Assembly (NCBI GenBank): GCA_023548195.1
Contig: JAJHZJ010000399.1
Span: 5,399,100 to 5,463,099 of the forward strand
Direction: 5' to 3'
Source of the DNA: Bettongia penicillata ogilbyi
Taxonomy: Eukaryota > Chordata > Mammalia > Diprotodontia > Potoroidae
DNA length: 64,000 bases
Position 1 is the first letter of the stretch, and each line of letters starts with the position of its first letter. The position numbers and the translations under genes are program-made. The notes below the pieces were generated by a model. It did not search any database. It was given only the letters and a program-made list of their open reading frames with translations, and had not been told where the DNA came from. Of the stretch, positions 52,945 through 64,000 are shown piece by piece.

Positions 52945-55202
52945 GGGCAAAGATGGAGAAGAGATGCCAGGAAGTTGCCTGAGCTCTCCCCAATTTCCTT
53001 CAGTAACAACATTAAATCTAGCCTCTAAACAGATTCTAGAGCAACAGAACCCACAACAAGGAGGAGTGAAATAATTTTCCAGGTGAAAATGACTTAAAAA
53101 AACTTCAGGAAATGTTTGTCTCACTTGAGTAAAAGGGGAGAGCAGTCCAGAACTGACAGTGTCTAGGCAAGCCCAAGGGAGGTTCTTAGACACAGCACTG
53201 ATCAGCAGCAAAGGTCCTTATAGTCTTAGAGAAGAAGGCAAATTACAAACCCTGAAACCCCAGTAAAACAGGGGTGACTGGTCCAGGCCACCTCTAACTC
53301 AGTGGGCAAGTCACAAGGACCTGATGCCCTAATACTATAAGCGAGTGACCAGGTCCCTGGTCCTCAGAAAATATAGCTTGGGATAGTGCCTCCTGTTCCC
53401 CAGGAGCAGAACTCAACGCTAAAAGTCATGAAATAGGCTGAAAAAATGAGTAAGAAACAGAAGATAGCCCAGACTATAGAAAACATGTTAACATAATAGT
53501 ATGGTAATAGGGAAGATCAAAACACGAAGTTGGAAGAACACAACATCAAAATGTCTACATGTGAAGCCTCAGTGGAGAATATGAATTGACCTCAAGGCCA
53601 AGAAGGCTTGATGGAAGAGCTCAAAAAGTGTCCTAAAAGTCATGTAAGAGAAGTGGAAGAAAAAGAAACCAGAGTTGCTCTGGAAAGTTATGAAAAGGAA
53701 AAGATTCAATATTCTGGAAAAAGAAGCCCAAAAATTGACAGAAGAAAACAACTCCTTAAAACATAGAATCAGCCAAATGGAAAATGAGATAAACTTAACA
53801 TAAGAAAATAATTCCTTAAAAAATAGAATTGAGCAAGTAAACCCTAATGACCCTATGAGATATCAAGAATCAGTCCAACCAAACCAAATGATTTGACAAA
53901 AAATATAAGAAAATGTAAGATACATCATTGGAAAAAAACTGATTTGGAAAATAAATTCAGGAGAAATAATTTAAGAATTACTGGACTATCTGAAAGCGAT
54001 CAAGAAAAGAGCCTGGAGAGAAACTTTCAAGAAATTATTATGGAACGTTGCACTGATATCCTAGAGCCAGAAGGTGAAAGTCATTGAAAGAATCCACTAG
54101 TCAACTCCTAAAAGAGATCCCAGTATGAAAACTCCAAGGAATATTGTAATCAAATTCCAGAATTACCAGGTCAAGAAGAAAATACTGTAAGCAGCCAGGA
54201 AGAAGCAATTCAAATATCAAGAAGTCACAGTCAGGGTTACACGGGACTTAGCAGCTTCTACATTAAAGTGTTGGAGAGCTCAGAATCTGATACTCTAGAA
54301 GTCTAAGGAGATTGGATTATAATCAAGAATCTACAGCCAAGCAAAATTGAGCATAATCTTTTAGGGGAAAGATGGGCATTCAGTGAAATAGTGGACTTTC
54401 AAACTTTTCTGATGGAAAGATCAGAGCTGAACAGAAAATTTGATATTCAAATGCAAGACTGAGAAGAAGCATAAAAAGGTAAGTAGGAAAGAAAAAAATG
54501 CTATCCAATGAGATGTAACTAGTCATATTACTTCATGGAAAGTTGATACATGTGACTTTTGAGAACTGTAGCTCTATTAGGACGGATAGAAGGAGTATAC
54601 AAAGAGAGAGAATATGATGATAAGTTGACTTTGAAGAGATATAAAAATAAGGAGTAAAAAAAAAAGATTGTTCTGGAAGAAGAGGAAAGGGAGAGGCAGA
54701 ATAGGGTAAATCACATGACATGAAGAGATAAAAAAAGACCTATTACAATAGAGAGAATGGAAGAAGGGGGTGTGTGAACATTGTTTGAAGGATATTCTCA
54801 CCAGATATCTCTCAAAGAGGCAATAACATGGACACTGAATTGAGCATGGAAATTTATCCTACACTGTGGGGAAGTAGGAGGGAAAAAGGGAAAGAAAAAC
54901 GGGGTGCTGATATAAGGAGGACAGGCTGAGGGAGGTGGTGGTGAGAAAACTCTGATAAGTGGAATCAGGGTGAAGTGATAGAGCAAAGTATAATGGGGGA
55001 AATAGGATGGAGGAAAATACACAGTTAGTAATCATAACCATGAATGTGAATGGAATGAACTCTCTCATAAAATGGAAACATAGAAAAGTGGATTAAAAAC
55101 TGGAATCCTATAACATGTTGCATACAAGAAATGCATTTGAAACAGAGAGATACACACAGTGTAAAGGTAAAAGGTGGGAGAAAAAATATGTTATATATGC
55201 TT
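52945..55202 (+). mobile_element. L1 5' UTR, ORF1 and ORF2 N-terminus (left part of split L1)
   Basis: It starts near AAAGATGGAGAAGAGATGCC. The 5' UTR runs to about 53445, the ORF1 relic is 53446-54462, then a spacer, then the ORF2 endonuclease start near 55035 (MNVNGMNSLIKWK). ORF2 stops at about 55202 and resumes at about 59785. Confidence 0.8.
53446..54462 (+). pseudogene. L1 ORF1 relic
   Basis: The start is ATGAGTAAGAAACAG (MSKKQKIAQTIE). The RRM-type motif FRRNNLRITGLSES is clear at about 53958-54000. Several stops and frameshifts interrupt it. It represents a different L1 lineage from the RRDNL-bearing HAL1-like copies. Confidence 0.75.
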
Positions 55203-56640
55203 CTTGGATACTGAAGGGAGCTCCAAACACATGGAAAGACCCACATTAGAGGCATCAGAAAGAATCATGGCCTCATATCTGCTTCAAATATTTCAGAAGA
55301 GTAGATGTGCTTCATCTCCCTAGATTTTACGTGTCAAATCTATAAAATATAGTGAAAATTTCTGCAAAGATTGTATCCTCTAACATATACAACTTATGTG
55401 GACAGTTTTAAATGTTCTGGTGCTGGCAAATTTCTGTTGTGAAGAATCTCTGACCCGATCAGTAGCATAGTCCTTCAAATTGTTTCAACCTCATTTTTGG
55501 AGTAGCCTGAATCAGGGAAAAACGATCAAGAAAACCTTCCATGAAGAAATTAGTCTAGATCCTGAAATTGCCCATTCTAGAAGCATATTATTCACAGATA
55601 TGAATACAATGACAGAAAGAGATTCATGGATTAAATTGCATTGAACCCCAGAGAGATCCGATCAATGCGGGCCTGTTCTGACAAATCAGATCTTCATATT
55701 TGGAAGGTATAATTGGTAGGTGAACTGTGAAACTTCTTGGGATGTTGTTTTTGTGGGAACTCTGTAAATAGAATTGGAGAAGTTTCACCATTTTCTTCTA
55801 TTATATATTGGCTTTTGAGTCTAAGACAATATACACAAATATTAGCACTACACCTAGGATGAGCATTTCTTTAAGATGAAAACTGTAAAGTGGGGATCTT
55901 TTTGGATGTTGAGGCAGGAACATAGTGTTTTATGATACAGGCAGAAGATGCCACATCTATACACTCACCAACTCCTTTTTTGAGACTCTCTGACTTCTGT
56001 TTTCCACTGCCCTCTACTCCAATAATAAAAAATATTCTGAGTACTGACTGCATATCAGATAAGGCTGAAGAAGCCCCACAGTATGACCATGAAGATGACA
56101 CTTCCTCCAGAGGGGAACCCAGTTCCTGAGCCGCATATGTGATCTATTGTGTACCCATATATTATGATGTACTTTACTTGGGGAACTGGGAGAAATTTGT
56201 CTTATTTGTAATATTTGGATAATGAACTGCATACTAGGGGGAGATCAGCATTGATATATTGATGGCCTGCATATTATTGACAGAACATGCTTAACAAACA
56301 ATGTGAATTTAGAAAATTCAAGAATGTTAAATTTGATCTCCAAAAGACATTCATGAAAGGAATAATGACCCACCAAAGGAGCAAAAGGAAACACAAAATT
56401 ATGAAGATCAAATGGGATTCAAATGAAGAGGTATAAGAAGACATCCATAGATGTTACATGCTACACAGGTTTTGGGAATTTCTCAATCTATTGACCAGTT
56501 ATATTCACTTTTTTCCGCTCTCTAAAAGTTAAGCAATCCACTATTTGTTTTTGTGGAATGGCTCTTGAGGAGAGGTAGAGGGAAAACGAGGATCATGTAA
56601 GAAACAGAAAATATCAATAAAAATTATTTTTTTAAATGGA
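55203..56640 (+). other. Unidentified segment inserted in L1 ORF2
   Basis: About 1.4 kb with no match to the surrounding L1. It ends in CAATAAAAATTATTTTTTTAAA, which looks like a polyadenylation signal and tail. A 65-codon plus-strand frame (55932-56129) ends QYDHEDDTSSRGEPSS. It may be a processed transcript (retrocopy) or the 3' end of a repeat I do not recognise; the end phrase GAATGGCTCTTGAGGAGAGG resembles 40870-40900, which favours a repeat. The source was not identified. Confidence 0.35.
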
Positions 56641-56936
56641 AAGATGAAGCAATGTAAAAATGAAGTAAGCAGAAGTAGAGTTTATTCCCCATTATCAATA
56701 ATACACAAACAAAAATTCTGAAGATTCTCAAAAATGAATGAAAATAAAATGAATAGAAAAGGGAAAATTATACAATAATAACACCATAAAAAAGAACTTT
56801 GAAAGCAGAATGCAATATGTTCAGTAAATCATATCTGTGATTCTAAACTACAGTGAAACATGGAATCCATTATAGTACCAATATAACTTTTCTCCAATGC
56901 AGTGGAAGATAAGAGTGAAAGAAAGAGCATATTTTG
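56641..56936. other. Short unidentified stretch
   Basis: A-rich sequence between the unidentified segment and the HAL1-like 5' end. I see nothing recognisable. Confidence 0.4.
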
Positions 56937-59735
56937 TTGAGGTGAAGCGAAGATGGCACAGTAGAAAGACTCACCTACTCTAGCTCTTCCCCCATATACC
57001 ATAAAATGCCTGTAAAAAATGACTCTAAACAAATTTTAAAGTAGCAGAATCCACAAAGCGAGGGAGTGAAGGAGATTTCCAGACCAGGGGAGCCTGGAGG
57101 ACCACCAGGAAAGGTCTATCATATGGAGCACAGCATAGCCCACAGAGCCCAGCCCTTGGATGCACAGCACCAGCAGGAATAGGACCAGAACAGGCCTCAG
57201 GTGCAGAATCTCCAGCAGCAACTGTGGTTCCCACATCCCTCAACCCCCAAACACCAAACAAAGCTCCAAAGGTCATTGAGAAAGCTTTTTCATGTAGGTA
57301 TGAAGGGAGCAGGGTCCTCCCCTAGGCCCGGCCTCAGGCAGTGGCAGCAGCAGCAGCACTAGCAGCGTCCATTTTTGGAGTCCTCAGCCTGAAGATCCTG
57401 AGGGAATTGAATCACTGATCTGGATCTCAAACCTGAAGGGCAACCTTAAGGTGGGGAAGAATGCTGACATGGTGGAGATGGTGGAGGCTCTGGAAAGGGA
57501 ATTCTACTTGCAGATCCAGGACAGAAGAACTTTGGTAGCTCTCAGACTAGAGCACAGGTCAGGAGAGGAGTAAACTCCTCTCCCTTGATTGTGCCACATT
57601 GGAAGAACTGAGAACTTACAAGTCCCCAGAGTATACTCCCTTCTTGACAAAGGACTGAAAAGTCAAGTAACTTGCTGGGAAAAATGCCCCTAAAGGGGGA
57701 AAAATAAGACTGTAGAAGGCTACATTCTTGGTGAACAGGTATTTTTCTTCCATCCTTTCAGATGAGGAAGAACAATGTTTACCATCAGAAGAAGATTTAA
57801 AAGTCAAGGCTTCTTCATCCAAAACCTCAAAAATAAATGTGCAATGGTCTCCAATCATGAAGAACTCAAAAAGAATTTTGAAAATCAAGTAGAGGAAAAT
57901 CAGGTAGAGGAAATATTGGGGAGAGAAATGGGAGTGATATAAGAAAATCATGAAAAACAAATCAACAGCTTACTAAAGGAGACCCCCCAAAATACAGAAG
58001 AAGATAACACCTTTAAAAGTAGACCAACTCAAATGGCAAAAGAGGCCCAAAAAGCCAATGAAGAGAAAAATGCTTTAAAAAGCAGAATGAGTAAAATGGA
58101 AAAGGAGGTTCAAAATCTCACTGAAGGAAATAGTTCTTTAAAAATCAGAATGGAGTAGATGGAAGCTAATGACTTTATGATAAAGCAAGAAATTTCAAAA
58201 GAAATCAAAATAATTACCAAATAGAAGACAATGTGAAATACCTCATGGGAAAAACAACTGACCTGGAAAAAGGTCCAGGAGAGATAATTTAAAAATTATA
58301 GAACTACCTGAAAGCCATGATCAAAAAAAGAGCCTAATGAAACTATCAAGGAAAACTACTCTGATATTCTAGAACCAGAGGGTAAAATGAATTGAAAGAA
58401 TCCATCAGTCACCTCCTGAAAGAAACCCGAAAAAAAAGAAACGCCTAGGAATACCAGGTCAAGGAGAAAATATAGCAAGAAGTCACAAAGAAATAACTTG
58501 AGTATTGTGGAAACACAATCAGGTTAACACAAGATCTATCTGCTTCTACATTAAGGGATCAAAGAACTTGGAATATGACATTCCAAAAGTTAAAGGAACT
58601 AGGATTAAAACCATGAATCACCTACCCATCAAAACCGAATATAATGCTTCAGGAGAAAAATGATCATTCAATGAAATAGGGGACTCTCAAGCATTCTTGA
58701 TGAAAAGACCAGAGCTGAATAAAAAATTTGACTTTTAATCACAAGAATCGAGACAAGCATGAAAAGGTAAATAGGAGAAAATCATAAGGATTTACTAAAG
58801 TTGTGTTTACATTCCTACATGAAATGATCATATTTGTACTCTTGAAGCTTTTCTCAGTATTTTAGTAGTTTTAAGGATTACATTCACACAAACATATGTG
58901 TATATATATGCACAGGGTGAGATAAATAGGAAGGTAAGTTACCTAAAAAATTAAAATTAGGGTGTGGGAGAGGAATATATCAGGAGGATAAAGGGAGAGA
59001 TAAAATGGGGCAAATTATCTCTCATCAAAGAGACAAGAACAAGTTTTGTCACTGGAGGGGAAAGGGGGGAGATGAGAGGGAAAAAGTGAAACTTACTCCC
59101 ATCATATGTGACTGAAGGAGGGAAAAACAAGCATGCACAATTTGGTATGAAAATCTAACACTAACTGAAATTTGGGGAGAAGGGGAGAAGTGGGATCTGG
59201 GAGATGATGGAAGGGAGGGCAAATAGTAGGAGAGAGTAATAAGAAGTAAACACTTTTGGGGAGGGACAAGGTCTAAAGAGAGAATAGTATAAATATGGGG
59301 CAGGATATGATGGAGAGAAATATAATGAGTCTTTCACAACATTACTATCATGGAAGTATTTCGCAAAACAACACATACATAGCATGTATTGAATTACTTG
59401 CCTTCTTAGTGGGGATGAGTGGGGAGGACAGAAGGGAGAGAAGTTGGAACTCAAAGTCTGAGGAATGAATGTAGAGAATTTTTTACTTTTGCATGCAACT
59501 GAGAAATAAGAAATACAAGTAATGGTGTATAGAAATATGTCTTGTCATATAAGAAAAGAGAGAAGATGGGGATAAGGGAAGGGAGGAGTGTGATAGAAGG
59601 GAGAGAAGTTTGGGGGAAGGGTAATCAAAATTCACAGTATTTCAGTGTGGTGTAGGGGAGAGATGGGGAGACAATTTGGCACTCAAAATCAATGAATGTT
59701 GAAAACTAAAAATAAATAAATAATTTTAAAAAACG
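56937..59735 (+). mobile_element. HAL1-like (ORF1-only L1) element, full length
   Basis: The 5' end is GTGAAGCGAAGATGGCACAG. A 5' UTR with (CAG)-like runs, an ORF1 relic (57684-58738) and the long 3' UTR follow directly, ending AACTAAAAATAAATAAATAA. No ORF2 lies between. It sits inside ORF2 of the L1 that starts at about 52945. Confidence 0.8.
57684..58738 (+). pseudogene. ORF1 relic of HAL1-like element
   Basis: The start ATGCCCCTAAAGGGGG aligns by eye with the MPRKGEK start of the 52275 copy. Many stops are present. The C-terminal end (ACCAGAGCTGAATAAAAAATT) is close to the other copies. Confidence 0.7.
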
Positions 59736-59784
59736 AAATATATTATGTTTCAGTTAAAGTAAAAAAAAAACAACAAAAACAAAA

Positions 59785-62225
59785 ACAAAAACAGGGGTAG
59801 CAATCCTAATCTCAGACAAAGCCAAAGCAAAAAATACATACAACATAGAGAGATAAGGAAGAAAACTATGTCTAACTAGAAGGTACAATAGACAATGAAG
59901 CAATATGAATACAAAACATATGTGCACTAAGTGGTATAGGATCCAGATTCTTAGAGAAGTTAAATGAGTTACTGGTAGAAATAGGCAACAAAACTATATA
60001 AGTAGAAGATTTCAGTCTCCTCCACTCAGAACTCAACAAATCTAACCACGAAATAAAGAAGAAGTTAAAAGAGTGAATGGAATTTTAGTAAAGTAAATAT
60101 GATAGACCTCTGGAGAAAATTGAATGAGGATAGAAAGAAATACAGTGTTTTCTCAATGTTACGTGATACCTACACAAAAATAGACCATATATTAAGACAT
60201 AAAAGTTTCACAATCTAGTGCAGAAAGGCAGACATATTAAATACATTATTTTCATATAATAATGCAATAAAAATAGATATAATAGAGGCCCACGAAAAAC
60301 TAATTGCAAACTCAACAATCCTAAAGTATGAGTCAAATAACAAATCATAGAAACAATCAATTATAATTTTATCAAAGAAAACAACAATAACGAGAGAACA
60401 TGTCAAAATTTATCGGGTGCAAACAAAACAGTTCTCAGTGAAAATTTTATATCTCTAAAAGCTTACTTGAATAAAATGAGAAAGGAAAGTAATGAATTAG
60501 GCATGCAATTAAAAAAATCTAGAGAAAGAACAAATTAAAATTCCCCAATACTTAAAGCAGGAGGAGCCAAAACAGAGAAACATAATTACAAATCTATTTC
60601 CCTAATGAATATTGAGGCAAAAATTTTTCATTAAATATTAGCAATAAAATTATAGCAATTTTTCACCCTGGTGATCCACTATTACCAGGTGGGATTTATA
60701 CCATCACTGCAGGCCTGTTTCACTATTAGGAAAACTGTCAGCATAATTGACCACATCCATGACAAAACCAATCAAAATCATATAATTATCTCAATAGATG
60801 TAGAACAAGCCTTTGACAAAAGATAGCACCCATTTCTATTAAAAACGTTAGACAACATAGAAATAAGTGGAGTTTTCCTTAAAAGTATAAGCAGTGTCTT
60901 TCTCAAAATGTCATGAAGTATTATCAATTACTGGGATAAGTTGAAGATCTTATAATAAGATCAGGGTTGAAAAAATGATGCCTATTATCATGACTATCAT
61001 ACAGTATTTTATAAAAAATATTGGTATTAGCAATGTGAGAAGAAGGAAGAAACTGAAAGTATTAGAATAGGTAATGAGGAAAGTAAACTATCATTTTTTG
61101 CAGATGATATGATTGTACCCTTAGAATATCCAAGAGAATCAACCAAACGACTACTCAGAACAATTAACAAATTCAGCAAATTTGCAGGATATAAAATAAG
61201 CCAGCATAAATCACCAGCATTTCTACATATTGTCAAAACAAAGTCAAAACGCAAGAGATAAGAAGAGAAATTTCATTTAAAATGACTGTGGATAATATAA
61301 AATATTTGGGTGTCCATCTGCCTAGAGAAATCCAGGAACTATGTAAAAACAATTGCAAAATATTATTCACACAAATAAAGCCACATCTAAATAACTGGAA
61401 AAATATCAATTGTTCATGAGTACACTGAGAAAATATAATAAAAATGACAAGTAAACCTAAATTAATTTACTGATTCAGTGCCATACCAATCAAACTACCA
61501 AAATTACTTTATAGAGGTAGAAAAAAGATAATAAAATTCATCTGAATAAGCATAATATCAAGAATATCAAGGGAATTAATGAATAGAAATACAAAGGAGG
61601 GAGGCCTAGCCACACAAGATTCTATTATAAAGTGGCAAACACCAAGAATATTTGGTACTGGTTAAGAAGCAGAGTGGCAGATCAGTGGAATAGATTAGGT
61701 ACACAGACACAATAGCCAATTACTATAGTTATTTATTGTTTTGTAAAGTCAAAGACTCCAGCTTCTGGGATAAGAACTCACTATTTGGCAAAAGCTGATG
61801 GGAAAGCTCGAAAACAGTGAGGCAGGAATGAGACCTAGACCAACATCTTACCACATATATCAAGATAAGATCAAAATGGGTACATAATTTAGACATAAAG
61901 TTGACACCAAAAGCAAATTAGGAGAGCAAGGAATTGTTTACTTGTCAGGGAACCTTCTGAAAAGTAAAATGTGCAACTACGATTACAATAAATTAAAAAA
62001 AATATTGCACAGACAAAATCAGCGCAACCAAGTTTAGAAGGAAAGTAGAAAGCTGGGAAACAATTTTTACAGACAGTATTTCTCAAATAAAAAAAGAACT
62101 GAGTCAAATTTATAAAAAAAATTACAAGTCATTCACCAACTGATAAATGATTAAAGGAAATGAACCGGTGGTTTTAGTTGAAGAAATAAAAGTCATCTAT
62201 AGTCATATGAAAAGTACTAATTCAT
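59785..62225 (+). mobile_element. L1 ORF2 (right part of split L1), 3'-truncated
   Basis: ORF2 resumes with VAILISDKAKAKN of the endonuclease. The RT domain shows IISIDVEQAFDK near 60790 and the catalytic FFADDM at about 61094-61111. The C-terminal part follows until the sequence stops at about 62225, without a 3' UTR. Many stops and frameshifts make it dead. The intact FADD motif contrasts with the SVDD of the 18 kb copy. Confidence 0.8.
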
Positions 62226-62234
62226 CATTTTAAA

Positions 62235-62827
62235 GTTAGTTTAATTAATTTTGGTTTTCAACATTCACCATGAAAAGTTTTAAATTTTCTGTCTCTTTCC
62301 CCTGCCCCCTCCCCAAGACGGCCTTAAATTTGATATAGGCTCTACAGAGATATTGCTATTAAACATATTTTTACATTAGTCCTTTTGTATAGAAGAATTA
62401 GGATGAATGGGAGAGGAGCCATGAGAAAGAAAACAAAACAAACTAATACACAAATAAATAATCTCCTTTGCTCAGCATTTAGAGCCCATAGTTCTTTCTC
62501 TGGGTGTGAATGGCATTTTCCGTAATGAGTCCTCTGTAATTGTTTTTGGACATTGCTAAGTCTATCAAAGCCAGTCTTAGCACACTGTGGTTATCACTGT
62601 GCACAATATTCTCCTCTTTCTGCTCACTTCTCTCAGCATCAGTTCATATAAGTCTTTTGAAGTTTTTCTGAAGTCATCCTGTTCATCATTTCTTATAGCA
62701 CAACAGTATTCCATTGCATTCATATATCACAATTTGTTTGGACATCTCCCAATTGATGGACATCCCCTCAATTTCCAGTTCTGGAAAAAGAGGCCATCAC
62801 AAAAAAGAGTTGCTATGAATATTTTTT
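62235..62827 (-). mobile_element. L1 3' end fragment
   Basis: Reverse-orientation 3' UTR and ORF2 C-terminus: TTTGGTTTTCAACATTCACC, 'gcacaacagtattccattgc', ending GAGTTGCTATGAATATT. It abuts the truncated end of the plus-strand L1. Confidence 0.8.
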
Positions 62828-62837
62828 TCTCCAAATT

Positions 62838-63815
62838 TGCTAATTTATTTGTTTTCAGCAATCATTTCCATGAGTTCCAAATTTTTCCTCCCCCCAACCC
62901 CCTCCTTTTATCCCAAGATGGCATGCAGTCTTTTATAGGCTCTTAAACAACACATTTTCACACTAGTCATGTTGCCTAGAAGAAATAAAATGAATGGGAG
63001 AAACCATGAGAAAACAAAACAAAATATAACAAAATAGAAAATGTTCTGCTTCATTCTGTGTTCTCACTCCATGATTGTTTCTCTGGATATGGATGGCATT
63101 TTGCATCATGACTCCTTTGGAAATTTTATAGGTCCCTGCATTGCTGTGAAGGGCTAAATCTATCAAAAACACCCCTCACACACTGTGGCTGTTGCTATAT
63201 ATAATGTTCTCCTGGTTCTGCTCAATTCACTCAGTATTAGTTCCCCTAAGTCTTTCTAGGTTTTTTTTGAAGCCTCACTGTTCTTATAGTACAATAGTAT
63301 TCCAGTACATTCATATACCACAACTGGTTCAGCCATTCCCTCCTTGATGGACATCCCCTCAACTTCTAATTCTTGGCCATAACAACAACAATCACAACAA
63401 CAAAATAACACTACTGTAAATATTTCTGTACATGTGACTCCTTTTCCCATTTTATGGTCTCTTTGGGATACAGAATTAAAGTGATATTGTTGGGTCAAAT
63501 TTTGATTGCCTTTGGGTGATAGTTCCAAGTTGTTCTCCAGCTTGTAAGGATCAGATCACAACTCCACCAGCAATGCATTAGTGTTCCAATTTTCCCACAT
63601 CTTCTCCAACATTTATCACTTTTCTATTTTGTAATTTTAGTCAATTTGATAAGTGTGATATGGTACCTCAGAGTTACTTTGATTTTCATCCCTCTAATCA
63701 ATAGTGATTTAGAACATTTTTCATACGTCTATAGATAGCTTTAGCTTTTTCCTCAGAAAATTGCCTGTTCTTATCCTTTGACCATTTATCAATCGGGGAA
63801 TGACTTATACTTGTA
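62838..63815 (-). mobile_element. L1 3' end fragment
   Basis: A second reverse-orientation copy: GTTTTCAGCAATCATTTCC, 'ttctccagcttgtaaggatc', reaching GATAGCTTTAGCTTTTTCC of ORF2. Confidence 0.8.
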
Positions 63816-63829
63816 AATTTGATTCGGTT

Positions 63830-63896
63830 CTTTCTCTCTCTCTTTCTCCTTCTGTCTGTCTCTCCATACATATATGTGTGTGTGTGTGCACACACA
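63830..63896 (+). repeat. (TC)n and (TG)n simple sequence
   Basis: TCTC-rich sequence, then TATATGTGTGTG, then CACACA. Confidence 0.85.
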
Positions 63897-63899
63897 TTT

Positions 63900-64000
63900 T
63901 TAAAATTTTTTATTTTTAGTTTTCCACATTTATTTGCATAAGATTTTGAATTCCAAATTTTCTGCCCATCTCTCCTCTCTGCCTACCCTGTGACAGCACA
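63900..64000 (-). mobile_element. L1/HAL1-like 3' end, runs off the window
   Basis: 'ttttagttttccacatttat' followed by AAGATTTTGAATTCCAAATTT matches the 3' ends at 33555 and 50128. Confidence 0.7.

Overview
The window is mammalian nuclear DNA, most probably marsupial and opossum-like. It is AT-rich and packed with interspersed repeats: CORE/MIR-type SINEs, L2, a CR1/L3 fragment, many L1 3' ends and several ORF1-only half-L1 (HAL1-like) elements. Very long uninterrupted microsatellites are common. Nothing bacterial or phage-like is present. The species call is inference from repeat style; I cannot separate opossum from other marsupials by eye.

Only one protein-coding gene is recognised. The minus strand at 13072-13209 carries the first coding exon of GALNTL6, a Golgi polypeptide GalNAc-transferase-like protein. 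It has 46 codons and ends at a consensus GTAAGT donor. Positions 1-13071 are therefore GALNTL6 intron. Positions 13210 to about 15300 are the GC- and CpG-richer 5' flank, with an E-box, a GC box, a CCAAT motif, a CT-rich mirror tract, and (GGT)n and (GCA)n repeats. The opposite strand of this flank has a TATA box and a 52-codon ORF with a good Kozak context, a candidate divergent transcript of unknown meaning.

Layout: 1-13.1 kb, intron with sparse old repeats and microsatellites; 13.1-15.6 kb, exon and promoter region; 15.6-17.8 kb, mostly unique with one SINE; 17.8-23.1 kb, a 5'-truncated L1 split by a 3 kb HAL1-like element; 23.9-24.6 kb, L1 3' end; 24.6-27.8 kb, unique with L2 and SINE; 27.8-32.6 kb, an L1 with two nested insertions and a large ORF2 deletion; 33.2-37.05 kb, pyrimidine microsatellites and a minus-strand HAL1-like element plus a second 5' end; 37.2-50.1 kb, old L2, L1 and SINE fragments and microsatellites; 50.1-52.6 kb, a minus-strand HAL1-like element; 52.9-62.2 kb, an L1 split by about 4.6 kb holding an unidentified 1.4 kb segment and another HAL1-like copy; 62.2-64 kb, three minus-strand L1-type 3' ends in tandem.

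No intact transposon ORF, RNA gene, CRISPR array or endogenous retrovirus was found. I see no convincing new biological system. The best leads are the divergent promoter transcript, the local abundance of ORF1-only elements, and the unidentified segment inside the 53-62 kb L1.
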